Shown piece by piece: positions 23,299 through 32,215 of a DNA stretch of 64,000 bases (its first letter is position 1; each line of letters starts with the position of its first letter). Source of the stretch: Streptomyces aureocirculatus (GTDB taxonomy: Bacteria > Actinomycetota > Actinomycetes > Streptomycetales > Streptomycetaceae); assembly GCF_000720475.1 (NCBI RefSeq), contig NZ_JOAP01000015.1, positions 1-64,000 of the forward strand. The letters run 5' to 3'. The notes under the pieces were generated by a model. That model saw only the letters and a list, made by a program, of their open reading frames with translations. It searched no databases and was not told where the DNA came from. A program made the position numbers and the translations under genes.

Positions 23299-25236
23299 TC
23301 ACGGCACGTGGACCCAGCGGGCCTTACTGGGGGTGCCCTCGCCGTCCGTCACAAAGAGCATGTACCAGCCGGATTCCACGAGGCTGGGATTCCCGGGCAC
23401 CGACACGGTGACCCTGTCCCCGGACTTCTTCATGTCGAGGGCGATCGACGTCTGGTCGATGTCCGTGACGTGGGTGGTCGCCGACGGCCGGATGAGGCGG
23501 GCCTTCTTGAGAGACGCCGCGCCCGGCGCCGCGAACGTGCCGGAGCCGCCCCGCTCGATGGTCTTCGGGCCCGCGCCGAGAACGGGCTGGCCGCCGTGGT
23601 AGAGGTACGGCGGCGTATAGATCTCCACCCGCTGCTCGAACACGCCCGGCTTGGTGTTGCCCTCGTCGGAGTACAGCGAGTCGGAGCCGAAGAACATCAC
23701 ACGGCCGTCGGGCAGCAGGATCGAGCCCGAGTGGTAGTTGCGGCCCACGTGCGGGTCGGCGACCTGGTCGAAGGTGTTGGACCCCGGGTCGTACAGCCGG
23801 GCCTCAAGGACGTCGGAGTCGCTGCGGCCGCGGTAGTCCTCGGAGCCGCCGGACACGAGCACGGAGTCGTCCGGCAGGACCGAGGCCTGCGGATAGCGGG
23901 TGCCCTTGTCCAGCTCCGGGCCGTCCCTGAACCTGGGGGCGGCCTCCTTCAGGTCCACGATCCTGGACTTGGTGGAGGACTCCTTGGACTCGCCGACGCC
24001 ACCGCCGCCGACGACCATGTACCGCTGGTCCTGCGCGGGCGGCAGCTCCACGGTGTTGGAGGTCTCCAGGAGGTCCGGGTCGCTCATGCCCGGGATCTTC
24101 TGGAACTTGTTCGTCTCCAGGTCCCAGATGCCCGGGTCACGGCCGACGTCGTCGGGCCCGTACCCGGCGTTGGAACCGGAGTAGAACAGCCTGCCGTCGG
24201 CCATCTGGAAGATCGCCGGGTAGGTCGGGAACTGCCGGACGCCCTTGGTGTACGTCCACTTCTTCGTCTCCGGGTCGTACACCTCGTTCTTGCCGGGCAC
24301 CAACTGGCCGATCTCGTCGAGGCCGGAGAGGCTGAGCACCCTGCCGTCGGTGAGGGTGGTCAGCGTGGGGTACCAGCGGGCCTCGTTCATCGGGTCGACC
24401 TTGAGGTACTTCTCGGCGACCGGGTCGAACTCGAAGGTGTCCTTGATGCCCTGGAAATCCTTCTTGTCCAGGGCGAGTTTCTGGGCGATGCCGTAGGTGT
24501 TGCGGGAGTCGGCGCCGCCGAGACCCTGGACGCGGTAGTTGTCCTGGGTGCCGGTCTCGTACTTGGCTCCGCTCTGCTGCGCCTCGACGTAGATGCGGCC
24601 GAGGCCCGGCTTGTTGCGCAGGAACGCGCCCGTCTCCGGGTCGAAGACCTTCTTCGCGCGCTCGACGACGACCGCGTCCTTGGACACGAACGTCCTGCCG
24701 TTCTTCTTGCCGGTGAACTTGGTGCCCGCGGGCAGCGTGATCGGCTTGTCCGGGTTCTCGTTGTGCACGATCATCAGGCCGCCGGCCTTGGTGACGTCGC
24801 CCTTGAGTTTCTCGTAACGCTTGGTGCCGCCCGCGATCAGCAGCTTGCCGTCGGCGAGCTGGGTGTGGCCGGTGCAGAACAGGTCGACGGGCGTCGGGAC
24901 CTTCTTGATGGTGTTCTTGACGGGGTCCCACAGGCGGGTGTCGAACTTCTTGTCGTCGAAGTTCTTCTGGTCGTTGCCCGAGCCGGCCACCAGCAGGATC
25001 TTGCCGGTGTGCAGGAGCGACGCGTGGATCGTGTTCTGCCGGTACTCCTCGGGGAAGTCGATCACCTTCCAGTGACCGTTGTCCGCCTTGTACTCCGGCT
25101 GGTTGATCTTGTAGTTGTGGTACTTCTCGGAGCCCACGCGCCACAGCCAGGGGCCGTTCATCCCGGCCAGGGCCAGCACCACCACCGTGCCTATCGCGAT
25201 GCGGCGGGCGCGGCGGCGGCTGGACGGGTCTTTCAT
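23299..25236 (-). CDS. glxA: GlxA-like copper radical oxidase
   Basis: A 645-residue membrane-anchored radical copper oxidase of the galactose oxidase family, with one N-terminal helix (IAIGTVVVLALAGMNGPWLW). Kelch repeats form the propeller. The Cys-Tyr cofactor pair is present: Cys121 in VDLFCTGHTQLADGKLLIAG and Tyr289 in MNEARWYPTLTTLTDGRVLS, with the stacking Trp288 known from GlxA. Copper ligands fit Tyr501-His502 (GRNYHSGSILLPDGRV) and His589 (SATTHVTDIDQ). In Streptomyces GlxA works with CslA to deposit a beta-glycan at hyphal tips, needed for aerial growth. Start ATG 25236 overlaps the cslA stop (ATGA), so the two are translationally coupled. Confidence 0.95.
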   Translation of the reverse strand: MKDPSSRRRARRIAIGTVVVLALAGMNGPWLWRVGSEKYHNYKINQPEYKADNGHWKVIDFPEEYRQNTIHASLLHTGKILLVAGSGNDQKNFDDKKFDTRLWDPVKNTIKKVPTPVDLFCTGHTQLADGKLLIAGGTKRYEKLKGDVTKAGGLMIVHNENPDKPITLPAGTKFTGKKNGRTFVSKDAVVVERAKKVFDPETGAFLRNKPGLGRIYVEAQQSGAKYETGTQDNYRVQGLGGADSRNTYGIAQKLALDKKDFQGIKDTFEFDPVAEKYLKVDPMNEARWYPTLTTLTDGRVLSLSGLDEIGQLVPGKNEVYDPETKKWTYTKGVRQFPTYPAIFQMADGRLFYSGSNAGYGPDDVGRDPGIWDLETNKFQKIPGMSDPDLLETSNTVELPPAQDQRYMVVGGGGVGESKESSTKSRIVDLKEAAPRFRDGPELDKGTRYPQASVLPDDSVLVSGGSEDYRGRSDSDVLEARLYDPGSNTFDQVADPHVGRNYHSGSILLPDGRVMFFGSDSLYSDEGNTKPGVFEQRVEIYTPPYLYHGGQPVLGAGPKTIERGGSGTFAAPGAASLKKARLIRPSATTHVTDIDQTSIALDMKKSGDRVTVSVPGNPSLVESGWYMLFVTDGEGTPSKARWVHVP

Positions 25237-27233
25237 TGTTCGTGGCTCCCGAGGGCGATCTGCACGGTGTCGTCATTCGAGGCCCAACTGGGCCGCTGCC
25301 GCGGGGCGTGGGGCGCGGGCCGGACGTGCGGCGGGTACTGCTGCGGCACGGGCTGGTGCTGCGGTACGGGCTGCCGCGCGGGCGGCAGGGCGTGGTGCGA
25401 CTGCGGTACGTGGGTTCCGGAACCCGGCGGCGTGGGCGGTCCCGCGGACTTCTTCCGCTCCTGCCGCATGCCGTACCGCCAGGCGAAGATGGGCGCCGCC
25501 GTGACGAGGAGCGCGAACGTGGCCCAGACGATCATCGCCGGGTGCGCGTGGTCGTACACGTACGCCGCCGCGATCGACCCCGCGAAGACCAGGATGAAGA
25601 ACAGGTGGATGCGGAAGGTGCCGAACAGGGTGTCCGGGCTCGCCGAGTCGCCCTTGGGCGTCACCACGAACGAGGACTTGCGGCGCAGCGCGGCGTCCAT
25701 CAGGGAGCGCGCGTAGACGGGCGCTGACAGCGCCGACATCACCATGCCCGCGACGCCGCCGGAGCCCTCGGGCTCGTGCGGGGACACGTTGTGGCGGCGG
25801 TTCCAGATGTACAGGCCGATCTGGAGCGCGGAGGCGTTGCCGTACAGCATCAGCCAGATGGTCGGGTCGATGTTCACGCCGGACGCGCCGAGGCCGAGGA
25901 ACAGGGCGCAACTGAGCGCCGCGAGGATCCAGTTCAGCGCGGACATGGGGTAGAAGATGACCATCATCGTGTAGTTGAAGAAGCGGCCGGGAGGCAGCGT
26001 GAACGGCGCCTTCCAGAACTGCTTGAGGATGGTCTCGTACGTGCCACGCGACCAGCGCAACTGCTGCGTGAAGAAGTCCGTCCAGGCGCCCGGGCCCTCG
26101 CCGACCGCGAGCACGTCCGGGGTGTAGACCGACTTCCACTTCCTGCCCGTCACCGGGTTCCGGTGGCGGTGGATCTCGAAGCCGGTCGCCATGTCCTCGG
26201 TGATCGAGTCGTAGAGCCCGCCGATCTGCTTCAGCGCGCTGATGCGTACGGCGTTGGACGTGCCCACGAACATCGGCGAGCCGTAGGCGTTGCCCGCGCG
26301 CTGGATCAGGGCGTGGAAGAGGAACTGCTGGGACTCGGCGGCCTTGGTGACGAACGTGTCGTAGTTGCCGTACACCTGTGGGCCGATGACGAAGCCGACG
26401 TCCGGGTCGCGGAAGAAGCCGAGCATCCGCTCCAGGTAGTTGGGCATCGGCACGTGGTCGGTGTCCACGGAGGCGAAGTAGTCGTAGTGGTCGCCGTGCG
26501 CGTCGAGCCAGGCGTTGTAGTTGCCGTGCTTGGTCTTGGCGCGGTGCGGGCCCTTCGCCCGGTTCCAGTGAGCGACGCCCTTGCGCGAGAAGTGGTGCAC
26601 GCCGAGGCGCGCGCAGACCGCCTTGACCTCGGGGTCGTCGCCCTCGTCGAGCAGCCACACGTGCAGGAGACCGCGGTGGCGCAATTTGACCGCCGCTTCC
26701 AGGGTCTTCGTCACCATGCCGATCGGCTCCTTGCCGGGCACGAACGAGGTGAGGAAGGCGACGCGGGTGCCGTCCTCGGGCACCACGGGGACCGGGTCGC
26801 GGGCGACGAGGGTGGCGTGCGCGTTGGACAGGACGTTCATGCAGCGGAAGAACTCGATCAGTCCGATCGAGACGAGCATGACGATGTCGAGCGCGGGCAG
26901 ATAATCGTTCGCGACGTAGTCGCGCTCCGTCCAGTGCTCGGGCTGGAGCAGCCAGGCCAGCAGGACGAGGGAGAGCAGCGGCGCCGCACCGAGCATCAGC
27001 GCCGCACGGATCCGGTGGGGCTCCTGGGAGAGCAGCGAGCGGTACTGGACCTTGTACGGCTGCGTGGGATCCGGCTCGGTGAGGGGGCCCGCGAGCCTGC
27101 TGTAGTGCTCGTAGTCGTAGCGGGGCAGCGACTTCTTGATCCGCCTGAAGCCGCCCGTCCGGTGCGAGAGCGCCCGCAACTGGGTCGTCCGAGACGGATC
27201 GCTGTGCCGCTCGGCCTCCGGCGTCGACGTCAT
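25233..27233 (-). CDS. cslA: CslA-like GT2 glycan synthase
   Basis: A 666-residue processive family 2 glycosyltransferase (cellulose-synthase-like). Two N-terminal helices precede the cytosolic GT domain, with VWLLDEGDDPEVKAVCARLG, the metal-binding DxD in FASVDTDHVPMPNYL, the catalytic-base region SITEDMATGFEIHRHR, and QQLRWSRGTYETILK (QxxRW). Several C-terminal helices follow, then a disordered Pro/Gln/His-rich tail of about 70 residues. It is the first gene of the cslA-glxA operon. In Streptomyces this enzyme makes the tip glycan; whether the product is cellulose or another beta-1,4 polymer cannot be read here. Confidence 0.95.
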   Translation of the reverse strand: MTSTPEAERHSDPSRTTQLRALSHRTGGFRRIKKSLPRYDYEHYSRLAGPLTEPDPTQPYKVQYRSLLSQEPHRIRAALMLGAAPLLSLVLLAWLLQPEHWTERDYVANDYLPALDIVMLVSIGLIEFFRCMNVLSNAHATLVARDPVPVVPEDGTRVAFLTSFVPGKEPIGMVTKTLEAAVKLRHRGLLHVWLLDEGDDPEVKAVCARLGVHHFSRKGVAHWNRAKGPHRAKTKHGNYNAWLDAHGDHYDYFASVDTDHVPMPNYLERMLGFFRDPDVGFVIGPQVYGNYDTFVTKAAESQQFLFHALIQRAGNAYGSPMFVGTSNAVRISALKQIGGLYDSITEDMATGFEIHRHRNPVTGRKWKSVYTPDVLAVGEGPGAWTDFFTQQLRWSRGTYETILKQFWKAPFTLPPGRFFNYTMMVIFYPMSALNWILAALSCALFLGLGASGVNIDPTIWLMLYGNASALQIGLYIWNRRHNVSPHEPEGSGGVAGMVMSALSAPVYARSLMDAALRRKSSFVVTPKGDSASPDTLFGTFRIHLFFILVFAGSIAAAYVYDHAHPAMIVWATFALLVTAAPIFAWRYGMRQERKKSAGPPTPPGSGTHVPQSHHALPPARQPVPQHQPVPQQYPPHVRPAPHAPRQRPSWASNDDTVQIALGSHEQ

Positions 27234-27558
27234 GAGTCATCCCCCCGCACACGGTCACCCGTATGTCCGTCGGTCCGTCCGCCCGATCGAATCCCCTCGA
27301 ACTCTCACGGGCGCGTCAGTGGCCTGCCACCGCGCCATAAGACACGAACGGTGACCCTCCGGTTGCAGACTGCCCCCTCGGGCACCCGTTCATGAACGTG
27401 GAGCCCCCCGTCCAGACGTTCACACGACCCCTCTTGCGGTCGGTGTCCGAGCCCCCCGCCCGACCCCCGCCGCGTGCCTCATGAGAGCCGGGACAGGCCC
27501 GGGCTTCCCGTCAGGGTTCTATGCGCCCATGCGTGATCGCAAGGGCGAAGCAAGTGGT
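27234..27558. other. Upstream region of cslA, no gene seen
   Basis: This 325-bp stretch between cslA and the FadR-type gene should hold the cslA-glxA promoter. It is less GC-rich than its surroundings near 27330-27400 (e.g. CATAAGACACGAACGGTGAC). I see no convincing palindrome, RNA gene or coding frame. Confidence 0.5.
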
Positions 27559-28272
27559 TTACCGGTCATATGTGGGGTGGGGGACGCCTTGCGGGGCGGG
27601 AGCGCTCAGGCGGGTGCGGATGTTGCCGAAGTGTTCCCGTATCGCCTGTTCGGCCCGTGGTACGTCCGATGAGCGCACCGCGTCCAGGATCTCCCGGTGC
27701 TGGCGGCAGGTGACCTTGGGATCCTGGGGCACGCCCACCAGGTCGGTGCGCACGCGGTGGAAGGCGTCCCAGAACGCTTCGAGCACCTCACCGAGCAGGG
27801 GGTTGCCCAGGCAGCGGTAGAGGGTGGCGTGGAAGGCGCGGTCCGTCTCGGCGCGCACGGTGCCGTCCGCTCCCGCCGCCTCCGCGTCCATGCGGTCCAC
27901 CAGGGCGTCGAGGTCCGCGAGGTCGGAGGGCGGCAGGGAGCCCGCGAGGCGCGCGATCAGGCCGGTCTCGACGGCCTCGCGCAGTTCGAGGAGCTGGAGG
28001 AGGCTGTCCTCGCCCCGGTAGTGGCCCGCGACGGTGCGGAAGGTCAGGCCCTCGATCATCGGGGCCATCGACATCGGCCCGACGTAGGTGCCGAAGCCGT
28101 GCCGGATCTCGACGATGCCCATCGCCTGCAAGGCCTTCAGTGCCTCACGCACCGAGTTCCTGCTGGCGCCGAGCCGCTCCATCAGTTCCGGCTCGGTGGG
28201 CAGCACGGCGCCGGAGGGCAGCCGCTGGTCGATGATGAGCTTCTTGATCCGCTCCTGGAGGTCCCGTGGCAT
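27559..28272 (-). CDS. FadR-subfamily GntR regulator (FCD domain)
   Basis: A 237-residue regulator with an N-terminal winged helix (LPTEPELMERLGASRNSVRE ALKALQAMGIV) and an all-helical FCD ligand domain with the metal-binding pattern (DRAFHATLYRCLGNPLLGEV and the two later histidines in CRQHREILDAV and IREHFGNI). Such proteins sense carboxylic acids. Start ATG 28272. Its target is unclear: the next gene on the strand is cslA, about 325 bp away, and a tRNA-Lys terminator lies upstream. Confidence 0.88.
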   Translation of the reverse strand: MPRDLQERIKKLIIDQRLPSGAVLPTEPELMERLGASRNSVREALKALQAMGIVEIRHGFGTYVGPMSMAPMIEGLTFRTVAGHYRGEDSLLQLLELREAVETGLIARLAGSLPPSDLADLDALVDRMDAEAAGADGTVRAETDRAFHATLYRCLGNPLLGEVLEAFWDAFHRVRTDLVGVPQDPKVTCRQHREILDAVRSSDVPRAEQAIREHFGNIRTRLSAPAPQGVPHPTYDR

Positions 28273-28411
28273 GGCGCAACCGTAGCGGCCGGGCCCGCCG
28301 GGACCCAGGGGTGCGGGGGCTCACGCGGTGCCGTGAGCAGGGGGGTGTGGGTGGCGGAGCCCCCACGGCGCGCGGCGGAGCCGCGTAGAAAACACGATGG
28401 GCAGAAAACAC

Positions 28412-28455
28412 GATGGCGAGACAGTCCACGCTTTCCGTGGACACGTCTCGCCATC
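28412..28455 (-). terminator. Terminator of tRNA-Lys copy 1
   Basis: GATGGCGAGAC pairs with GTCTCGCCATC and AGTCCACG with CGTGGACA, around a short loop. On the minus strand the hairpin is followed by GTGTTTTC. The closely similar hairpin at 52659 follows tRNA copy 3. Confidence 0.85.
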
Positions 28456-28462
28456 GCTGTCG

Positions 28463-28536
28463 TGCGCCGCCAGGGACTCGAACCCCGGACCCGCTGATTA
28501 AGAGTCAGCTGCTCTAACCAACTGAGCTAGCGGCGC
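28463..28536 (-). tRNA. tRNA-Lys (anticodon CTT), copy 1
   Basis: On the minus strand the acceptor arms GCGCCGC/GCGGCGC pair perfectly. The anticodon arm reads CTGACTCTTAATCAG with anticodon CTT (codon AAG). The T arm is CGGGG-TTCGAGT-CCCTG. The discriminator base is A and CCA is not encoded. The sequence is identical to the copies at 37265 and 52711. Confidence 0.97.
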
Positions 28537-28801
28537 CTGCTGACCTGGAGAACTCTACCGGACGGCGGGGGGTGGTCATGACCATCCGGGGGGCCGCCGT
28601 CTTCCGTGGAGCGACCGTGGCGGCGACCTCCGGTCGGCCGTGCCGGGGGTGCCCGAAGGGCCCCGCTCCATCATTCGGACCGTCAACATGCGCTACCCCC
28701 CGACAGTTGAGAAGGTGACGGGTGTGCAGATGCGCTCAGAGGCTTTCCCGGGCCCCTTCCCCGATTCCGTCGGAAAGGGTCCGGAGTGTGAGGGGAATCG
28801 C

Positions 28802-30178
28802 ATGGAGGCTGCTCCGGAATTCGAGGAACTCGCCCCCGCGAGTGACTGCGGCTGTCCGGGCTGTGTCCACTGGCGGCGGTCCGGGGCGCACTCCCTGCCG
28901 CCCCGGCTCGGCGGTCACCCGGCCGCCCGCGGCGCGCGCCGCGCACTGGTCGTCGCGGCCGCCGCAAGCTCCGTGCTCGGCCCCGGGCAGGCCCTGCCCG
29001 CGGTGGCGTCGGTGCAGGTGGAAGAGGTGACGCAGGGTTCCGTGCAGCCAGCGGGAGCGGTGCGCACCGGCAGTCCCGGCGCCCCGGCAGGGCTGCCAGG
29101 AGCGGACGGTCCCGACACCCCGCAGGGCGGCCCGAGCGCGCTGCACGGAGCGCCAGGAGCCCCCGGCAGGAGTGCCGAGCCCCGTACGACCACCCGCGTG
29201 GAGATCATCACGCGGGCCAAGCTGTGGGTCGCGGAAAAGGTGCCGTACAGCATGCGGAAGTTCCGGTCCGACGGATACCGGCAGGACTGTTCGGGCTTTG
29301 TCTCGATGGCCTGGGATCTCGGCGGCAATGAATGGACGGGCAGCCTCGACCGGTATGCGACCCGTATCCCCAAGGACGATCTCGAACCTGGTGACATTCT
29401 CCTTTTCCACAATCCGGCGAACCCGGAGAGAGGTTCGCACGTGACGATTTTCGGCGGCTGGACCGACTACACCCGCACCTATTACCTCGCCTACGAGCAG
29501 GCCCGCCCCCACGCCCGCAGGCAGGCCACGCCGTACGCGTACTGGGACCAGGGCGACAGCTATGTGGCGTACCGCTACAAAGGGCTGCGCCCCTCCGGGC
29601 AGTCCGCGTCCGGCGGGGCCGCGTCAGGACCGGCGGCGGCGCGCTACCCCGGGGCGGGCCACTTCGGCCCGGGAGCGGACAACGAGCATGTCACCCGGCT
29701 CGGGCAGATGCTTGTCGCCCGCGGCGGCGCCCGCTTCTACCGCGCGGGCCCCGGCCCGGGCCCGCGCTGGAGCGAGGCCGACCGCAGGGCGACGCAGGCG
29801 TTCCAGCGGGAGCAGGGCTGGACGGGGGCCGACGCCGACGGCCTGCCGGGGCCGACGACGTGGGCGTACCTGGTGGGCGGCAAGGGCAAGGACATCCCCG
29901 GCGGCCGGGCGGCGGCGGGGCGGCCGGGGCCGCAGGCCGCCCCGCCGTTCCCCGGCAAGGCCCACTTCCGGCCCGGGCAGTCCAACGCCCATGTGACCCT
30001 GCTCGGCCGCCAGCTCCTGAGCAGGGGCTTCGGCACGTTCTACACCGACGGGCCGGGGCCGCGCTGGGGCGAGGCGGACCGGCGCGCGGTCGAGGCGTTC
30101 CAGCGGGCGCAGGGGTGGCGGGGCGGCGCGGCCGACGGGATGCCGGGGCCGGAGACGTGGCGGCGGCTCTTCGCGTGA
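28802..30178 (+). CDS. NlpC/P60 endopeptidase with two peptidoglycan-binding repeats
   Basis: A 458-residue secreted cell-wall enzyme. The N-terminus has an unusual cysteine motif (SDCGCPGCVHWRR) before a hydrophobic export segment (about 46-66). A Pro/Gly-rich linker leads to the catalytic domain: Cys163 in YRQDCSGFVSMAWDLGGNEW and His213 in RGSHVTIFGGW, with GDILLFHNPANP between. Two C-terminal repeats (about 295-365 and 385-455) each read HVTxLGxxLxxxG ... GEADRRAxxAFQRAQGW, the Streptomyces wall-binding module. ATG 28802 has GAGGGG at 28788. The following SPFH gene overlaps by GTGA. It probably cleaves peptide cross-bridges; exact bond not determined. Confidence 0.85.
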   Translation: MEAAPEFEELAPASDCGCPGCVHWRRSGAHSLPPRLGGHPAARGARRALVVAAAASSVLGPGQALPAVASVQVEEVTQGSVQPAGAVRTGSPGAPAGLPGADGPDTPQGGPSALHGAPGAPGRSAEPRTTTRVEIITRAKLWVAEKVPYSMRKFRSDGYRQDCSGFVSMAWDLGGNEWTGSLDRYATRIPKDDLEPGDILLFHNPANPERGSHVTIFGGWTDYTRTYYLAYEQARPHARRQATPYAYWDQGDSYVAYRYKGLRPSGQSASGGAASGPAAARYPGAGHFGPGADNEHVTRLGQMLVARGGARFYRAGPGPGPRWSEADRRATQAFQREQGWTGADADGLPGPTTWAYLVGGKGKDIPGGRAAAGRPGPQAAPPFPGKAHFRPGQSNAHVTLLGRQLLSRGFGTFYTDGPGPRWGEADRRAVEAFQRAQGWRGGAADGMPGPETWRRLFA

Positions 30179-31140
30179 GGATCGGCTCGGGTCCCGTCGA
30201 GCGCCGTGCGCGGGTGCTGCCCGGGGCGGTCGGGGTGCTCGCGGGCGGTGCGGGCGCCGCGGGGTGTGTGCTCGCGCTGGGGTGGGCGGGGGTGCTGCCG
30301 GGGCCGGTGGCGCGGCTCGCGGGGCTGCCCGGGCATCCCGGCGCGGGCGCGGACGGGATCTCCGCAGGGCAGTGGCTGGCCCTCACCGGGGCGGGGGCGC
30401 TGGCGCTCTTCGGGTTCGGCGGGCTCGCGCGGGGGCGGGTCGGCCGTGCGTGGGTGCTCTCGCTGTTCGGGCGGTACCGGGGGAGCGTGCGGCACACCGG
30501 GCTGCTGTGGGTGAACCCCCTGCTCCTGCGGCGCCGGGTCGACGTACGCCTGCGGCACTGGCGCAGCGAGCCGATGGCGGCCGCGGACCGTTCCGGGGTG
30601 GCGCTGCGCGTCGTGGTCCTCGTGGTGTGGCGGGTCAAGGACACCGCGCGGGCGACGCTCGCCGTCGAGGACCACGAGAGGTATCTGCGCGAGTGCGTCG
30701 AGGCGACCACCGCGCGGGTGCTCTCCGGGCTGCCCGCCGACGCCTTCGACACCGACGGCTGCCATGGCGGCGTGCCGACGCTGCGGGACGCCGAAGCCGT
30801 CGGTGCCGCCCTGACGCGGACGCTCGCGGCGCAGACGGAGCCGGTGGGCGTGGAGATCTTCTCCGTACAGTTGGCGCGCGTCGAGTACGCGCCGGAGGTC
30901 GCCGCCGCGATGCACCGCGGTTGGGCCGCCGCGCTCGACGCCCGGCACCGTGACGGCGTGCTCACCTCGGTGGTCGACGCCGTCGAGGACATGGTGGCCC
31001 GGCTGACCGCGCGCGGCCTGGGCGATTTCGACGACTACGAACGCAAGGCGCTGGTGCGGGACCTGACGGTGGCGTTCTGCGCGGGCGGCCGGGGCGGCGA
31101 GGGCGCCTGGGCCGCTCCTGGACCGGGCGCCGGACGGTGA
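30175..31140 (+). CDS. SPFH (stomatin/flotillin-like) membrane protein
   Basis: A 321-residue protein with two N-terminal hydrophobic segments (about 12-50 and 65-85) and then an SPFH domain: GSVRHTGLLWVNPLLLRRRV, LRVVVLVVWRVKDTARATLA, VEDHERYLRECVEATTARVL, ending with the helical part EYAPEVAAAMHRGWAAALDA. Proteins of this kind oligomerise on membranes and organise microdomains. The GTG start overlaps the NlpC/P60 stop, so a role near the cell-wall enzyme is plausible but inferred only from coupling. Confidence 0.85.
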   Translation: MRIGSGPVERRARVLPGAVGVLAGGAGAAGCVLALGWAGVLPGPVARLAGLPGHPGAGADGISAGQWLALTGAGALALFGFGGLARGRVGRAWVLSLFGRYRGSVRHTGLLWVNPLLLRRRVDVRLRHWRSEPMAAADRSGVALRVVVLVVWRVKDTARATLAVEDHERYLRECVEATTARVLSGLPADAFDTDGCHGGVPTLRDAEAVGAALTRTLAAQTEPVGVEIFSVQLARVEYAPEVAAAMHRGWAAALDARHRDGVLTSVVDAVEDMVARLTARGLGDFDDYERKALVRDLTVAFCAGGRGGEGAWAAPGPGAGR

Positions 31141-31189
31141 ACTAGTCGAGGCCTCGCGTGGGTGCCGCGACAGGATCGTCTCCACGATT

Positions 31190-31199
31190 GGTCTGGACA
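31190..31199. promoter_or_regulatory. DasR-like operator (imperfect)
   Basis: TTGGTCTGGACATG contains GGTCTGGACA, two mismatches from the DasR core GGTCTAGACC. It lies 40 bp (about four helical turns) before the perfect site at 31230, so the two could be bound together. Confidence 0.55.
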
Positions 31200-31229
31200 T
31201 GTTCAACTGCGGACAATAATCTGAGACTT

Positions 31230-31239
31230 GGTCTAGACC
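31230..31239. promoter_or_regulatory. DasR operator (dre), perfect core
   Basis: ACTTGGTCTAGACCGCA contains the perfect palindrome GGTCTAGACC. The DasR consensus is A(C/G)TGGTCTAGACCA(C/G)T. It lies 210 bp upstream of the chitin/cellulose-oxidase (AA10) start codon. DasR is released by glucosamine-6-phosphate or GlcNAc-6-phosphate and controls chitin genes in Streptomyces. Confidence 0.75.
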
Positions 31240-31449
31240 GCACGTCCCGTACGGCACACAGTTGTGGCGCCCCCTGCACACCATGCACCACCTGCACGTC
31301 TTGCACTACCAGCACTTCCAGCACTTCCCCAAACATCGCCCCAGAGGTACGCAGCAGTCTCGGGAACCGACGGTGCCTCGAAGGGTGACGCACGACCGTA
31401 AGCGCGCGCACGGCCCAGGAACACCCCCACGTTCTTCAGGAGCAGAAGC

Positions 31450-32049
31450 ATGCGTAAGAAGATCTCCGCGGCCATGCTCGGGATGGCGACGGTGGGAGCG
31501 TTCGTGCTCTCGACCGGCGGCGCCAGCAGCCATGGCTACACCGACCTGCCCGCAAGCCGACAGATCAACTGCGCCAAGGGCGTGGTGCAGGGCTGCGGTT
31601 CGATCCAGTACGAACCGCAGAGCGTCGAGGGCCCCAAGGGCTTCCCGGCGGCAGGACCGGCCGACGGAAAGATATGCTCCGCCGACGTCGCGGGCTTCAG
31701 CTCGCTGAACGGGGCGAAGGCACCGAACGGCAGCGCCTGGCCCACGACGAAGGTCTCGGGCGGCCAGAACTACAGCTTCCGCTGGCAGTTCACGGCCCGG
31801 CACCGCACCACCAACTTCGCGTACTACATCACCAAGCCGGGGTGGAACGAGAGCCAGCCGATCACGCGGGCGTCGCTCGAACCCCAGCCGTTCTTCAACG
31901 TCCCCTACGGCGGTCAGCAGCCTCCGGCGACGCTGTCGCACAGCGGCACGATCCCCGGCGGCCGCAGCGGCCACCACGTGATCGTGGCGGTGTGGAACGT
32001 CCACGACACGGCGAACGCGTTCTATGCCTGCTCGGACGTCCAGTACTGA
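31450..32049 (+). CDS. AA10 lytic polysaccharide monooxygenase (LpmP-like)
   Basis: A 199-residue secreted copper enzyme that oxidatively cuts chitin or cellulose. The signal peptide ends GGASS, leaving His28 as the mature N-terminus (HGYTDLPASRQINCAKG), as the copper histidine brace requires. The second histidine is His118 in QFTARHRTTNFAYYITKPGW. The C-terminal core HHVIVAVWNVHDTANAFYAC keeps the axial Phe of chitin-type AA10s. Four or more cysteines suggest two disulfides. It is a single-domain enzyme without a binding module. A DasR-like operator upstream suggests induction by chitin breakdown. Streptomyces carry an AA10 near cslA-glxA, where it is implicated in handling the CslA glycan. 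Confidence 0.93.
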   Translation: MRKKISAAMLGMATVGAFVLSTGGASSHGYTDLPASRQINCAKGVVQGCGSIQYEPQSVEGPKGFPAAGPADGKICSADVAGFSSLNGAKAPNGSAWPTTKVSGGQNYSFRWQFTARHRTTNFAYYITKPGWNESQPITRASLEPQPFFNVPYGGQQPPATLSHSGTIPGGRSGHHVIVAVWNVHDTANAFYACSDVQY

Positions 32050-32215
32050 GCGCGACGCGCGTTCCACCGAGCCGGTGATCGAGTGAGTGGGAGTCCTGCC
32101 ACCCCCCACGGGTAGGTTCTGCGCACGCCGTACGCGAGGGCGACGGCGTGCGCAGGGCGTCCCGCGGGTCGCGGGTTGCCCGATATCGGCGGCATCCCGC
32201 AGCATCTGAGGCACC

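Larger units (their letters stand above)
31141..31449. other. Regulatory gap upstream of the LPMO gene
   Basis: This 309-bp non-coding stretch is less GC-rich than the flanks. It contains two DasR-like operators (31190 and 31230) and, at about 31260-31330, a run of CACC/CAGCAC short repeats. I see no coding frame with Streptomyces codon use. Confidence 0.7.

Noticed and set aside
22909..25716. 935-codon plus-strand open frame across glxA
   Set aside because: High-GC antisense artefact: the minus strand encodes GlxA with all copper and cofactor residues and CslA, and the plus frame has no recognisable domain.
25776..27395. 539-codon plus-strand open frame across cslA
   Set aside because: Antisense shadow of the glycosyltransferase gene; its protein is Val/Arg/Glu-rich without any family signature.
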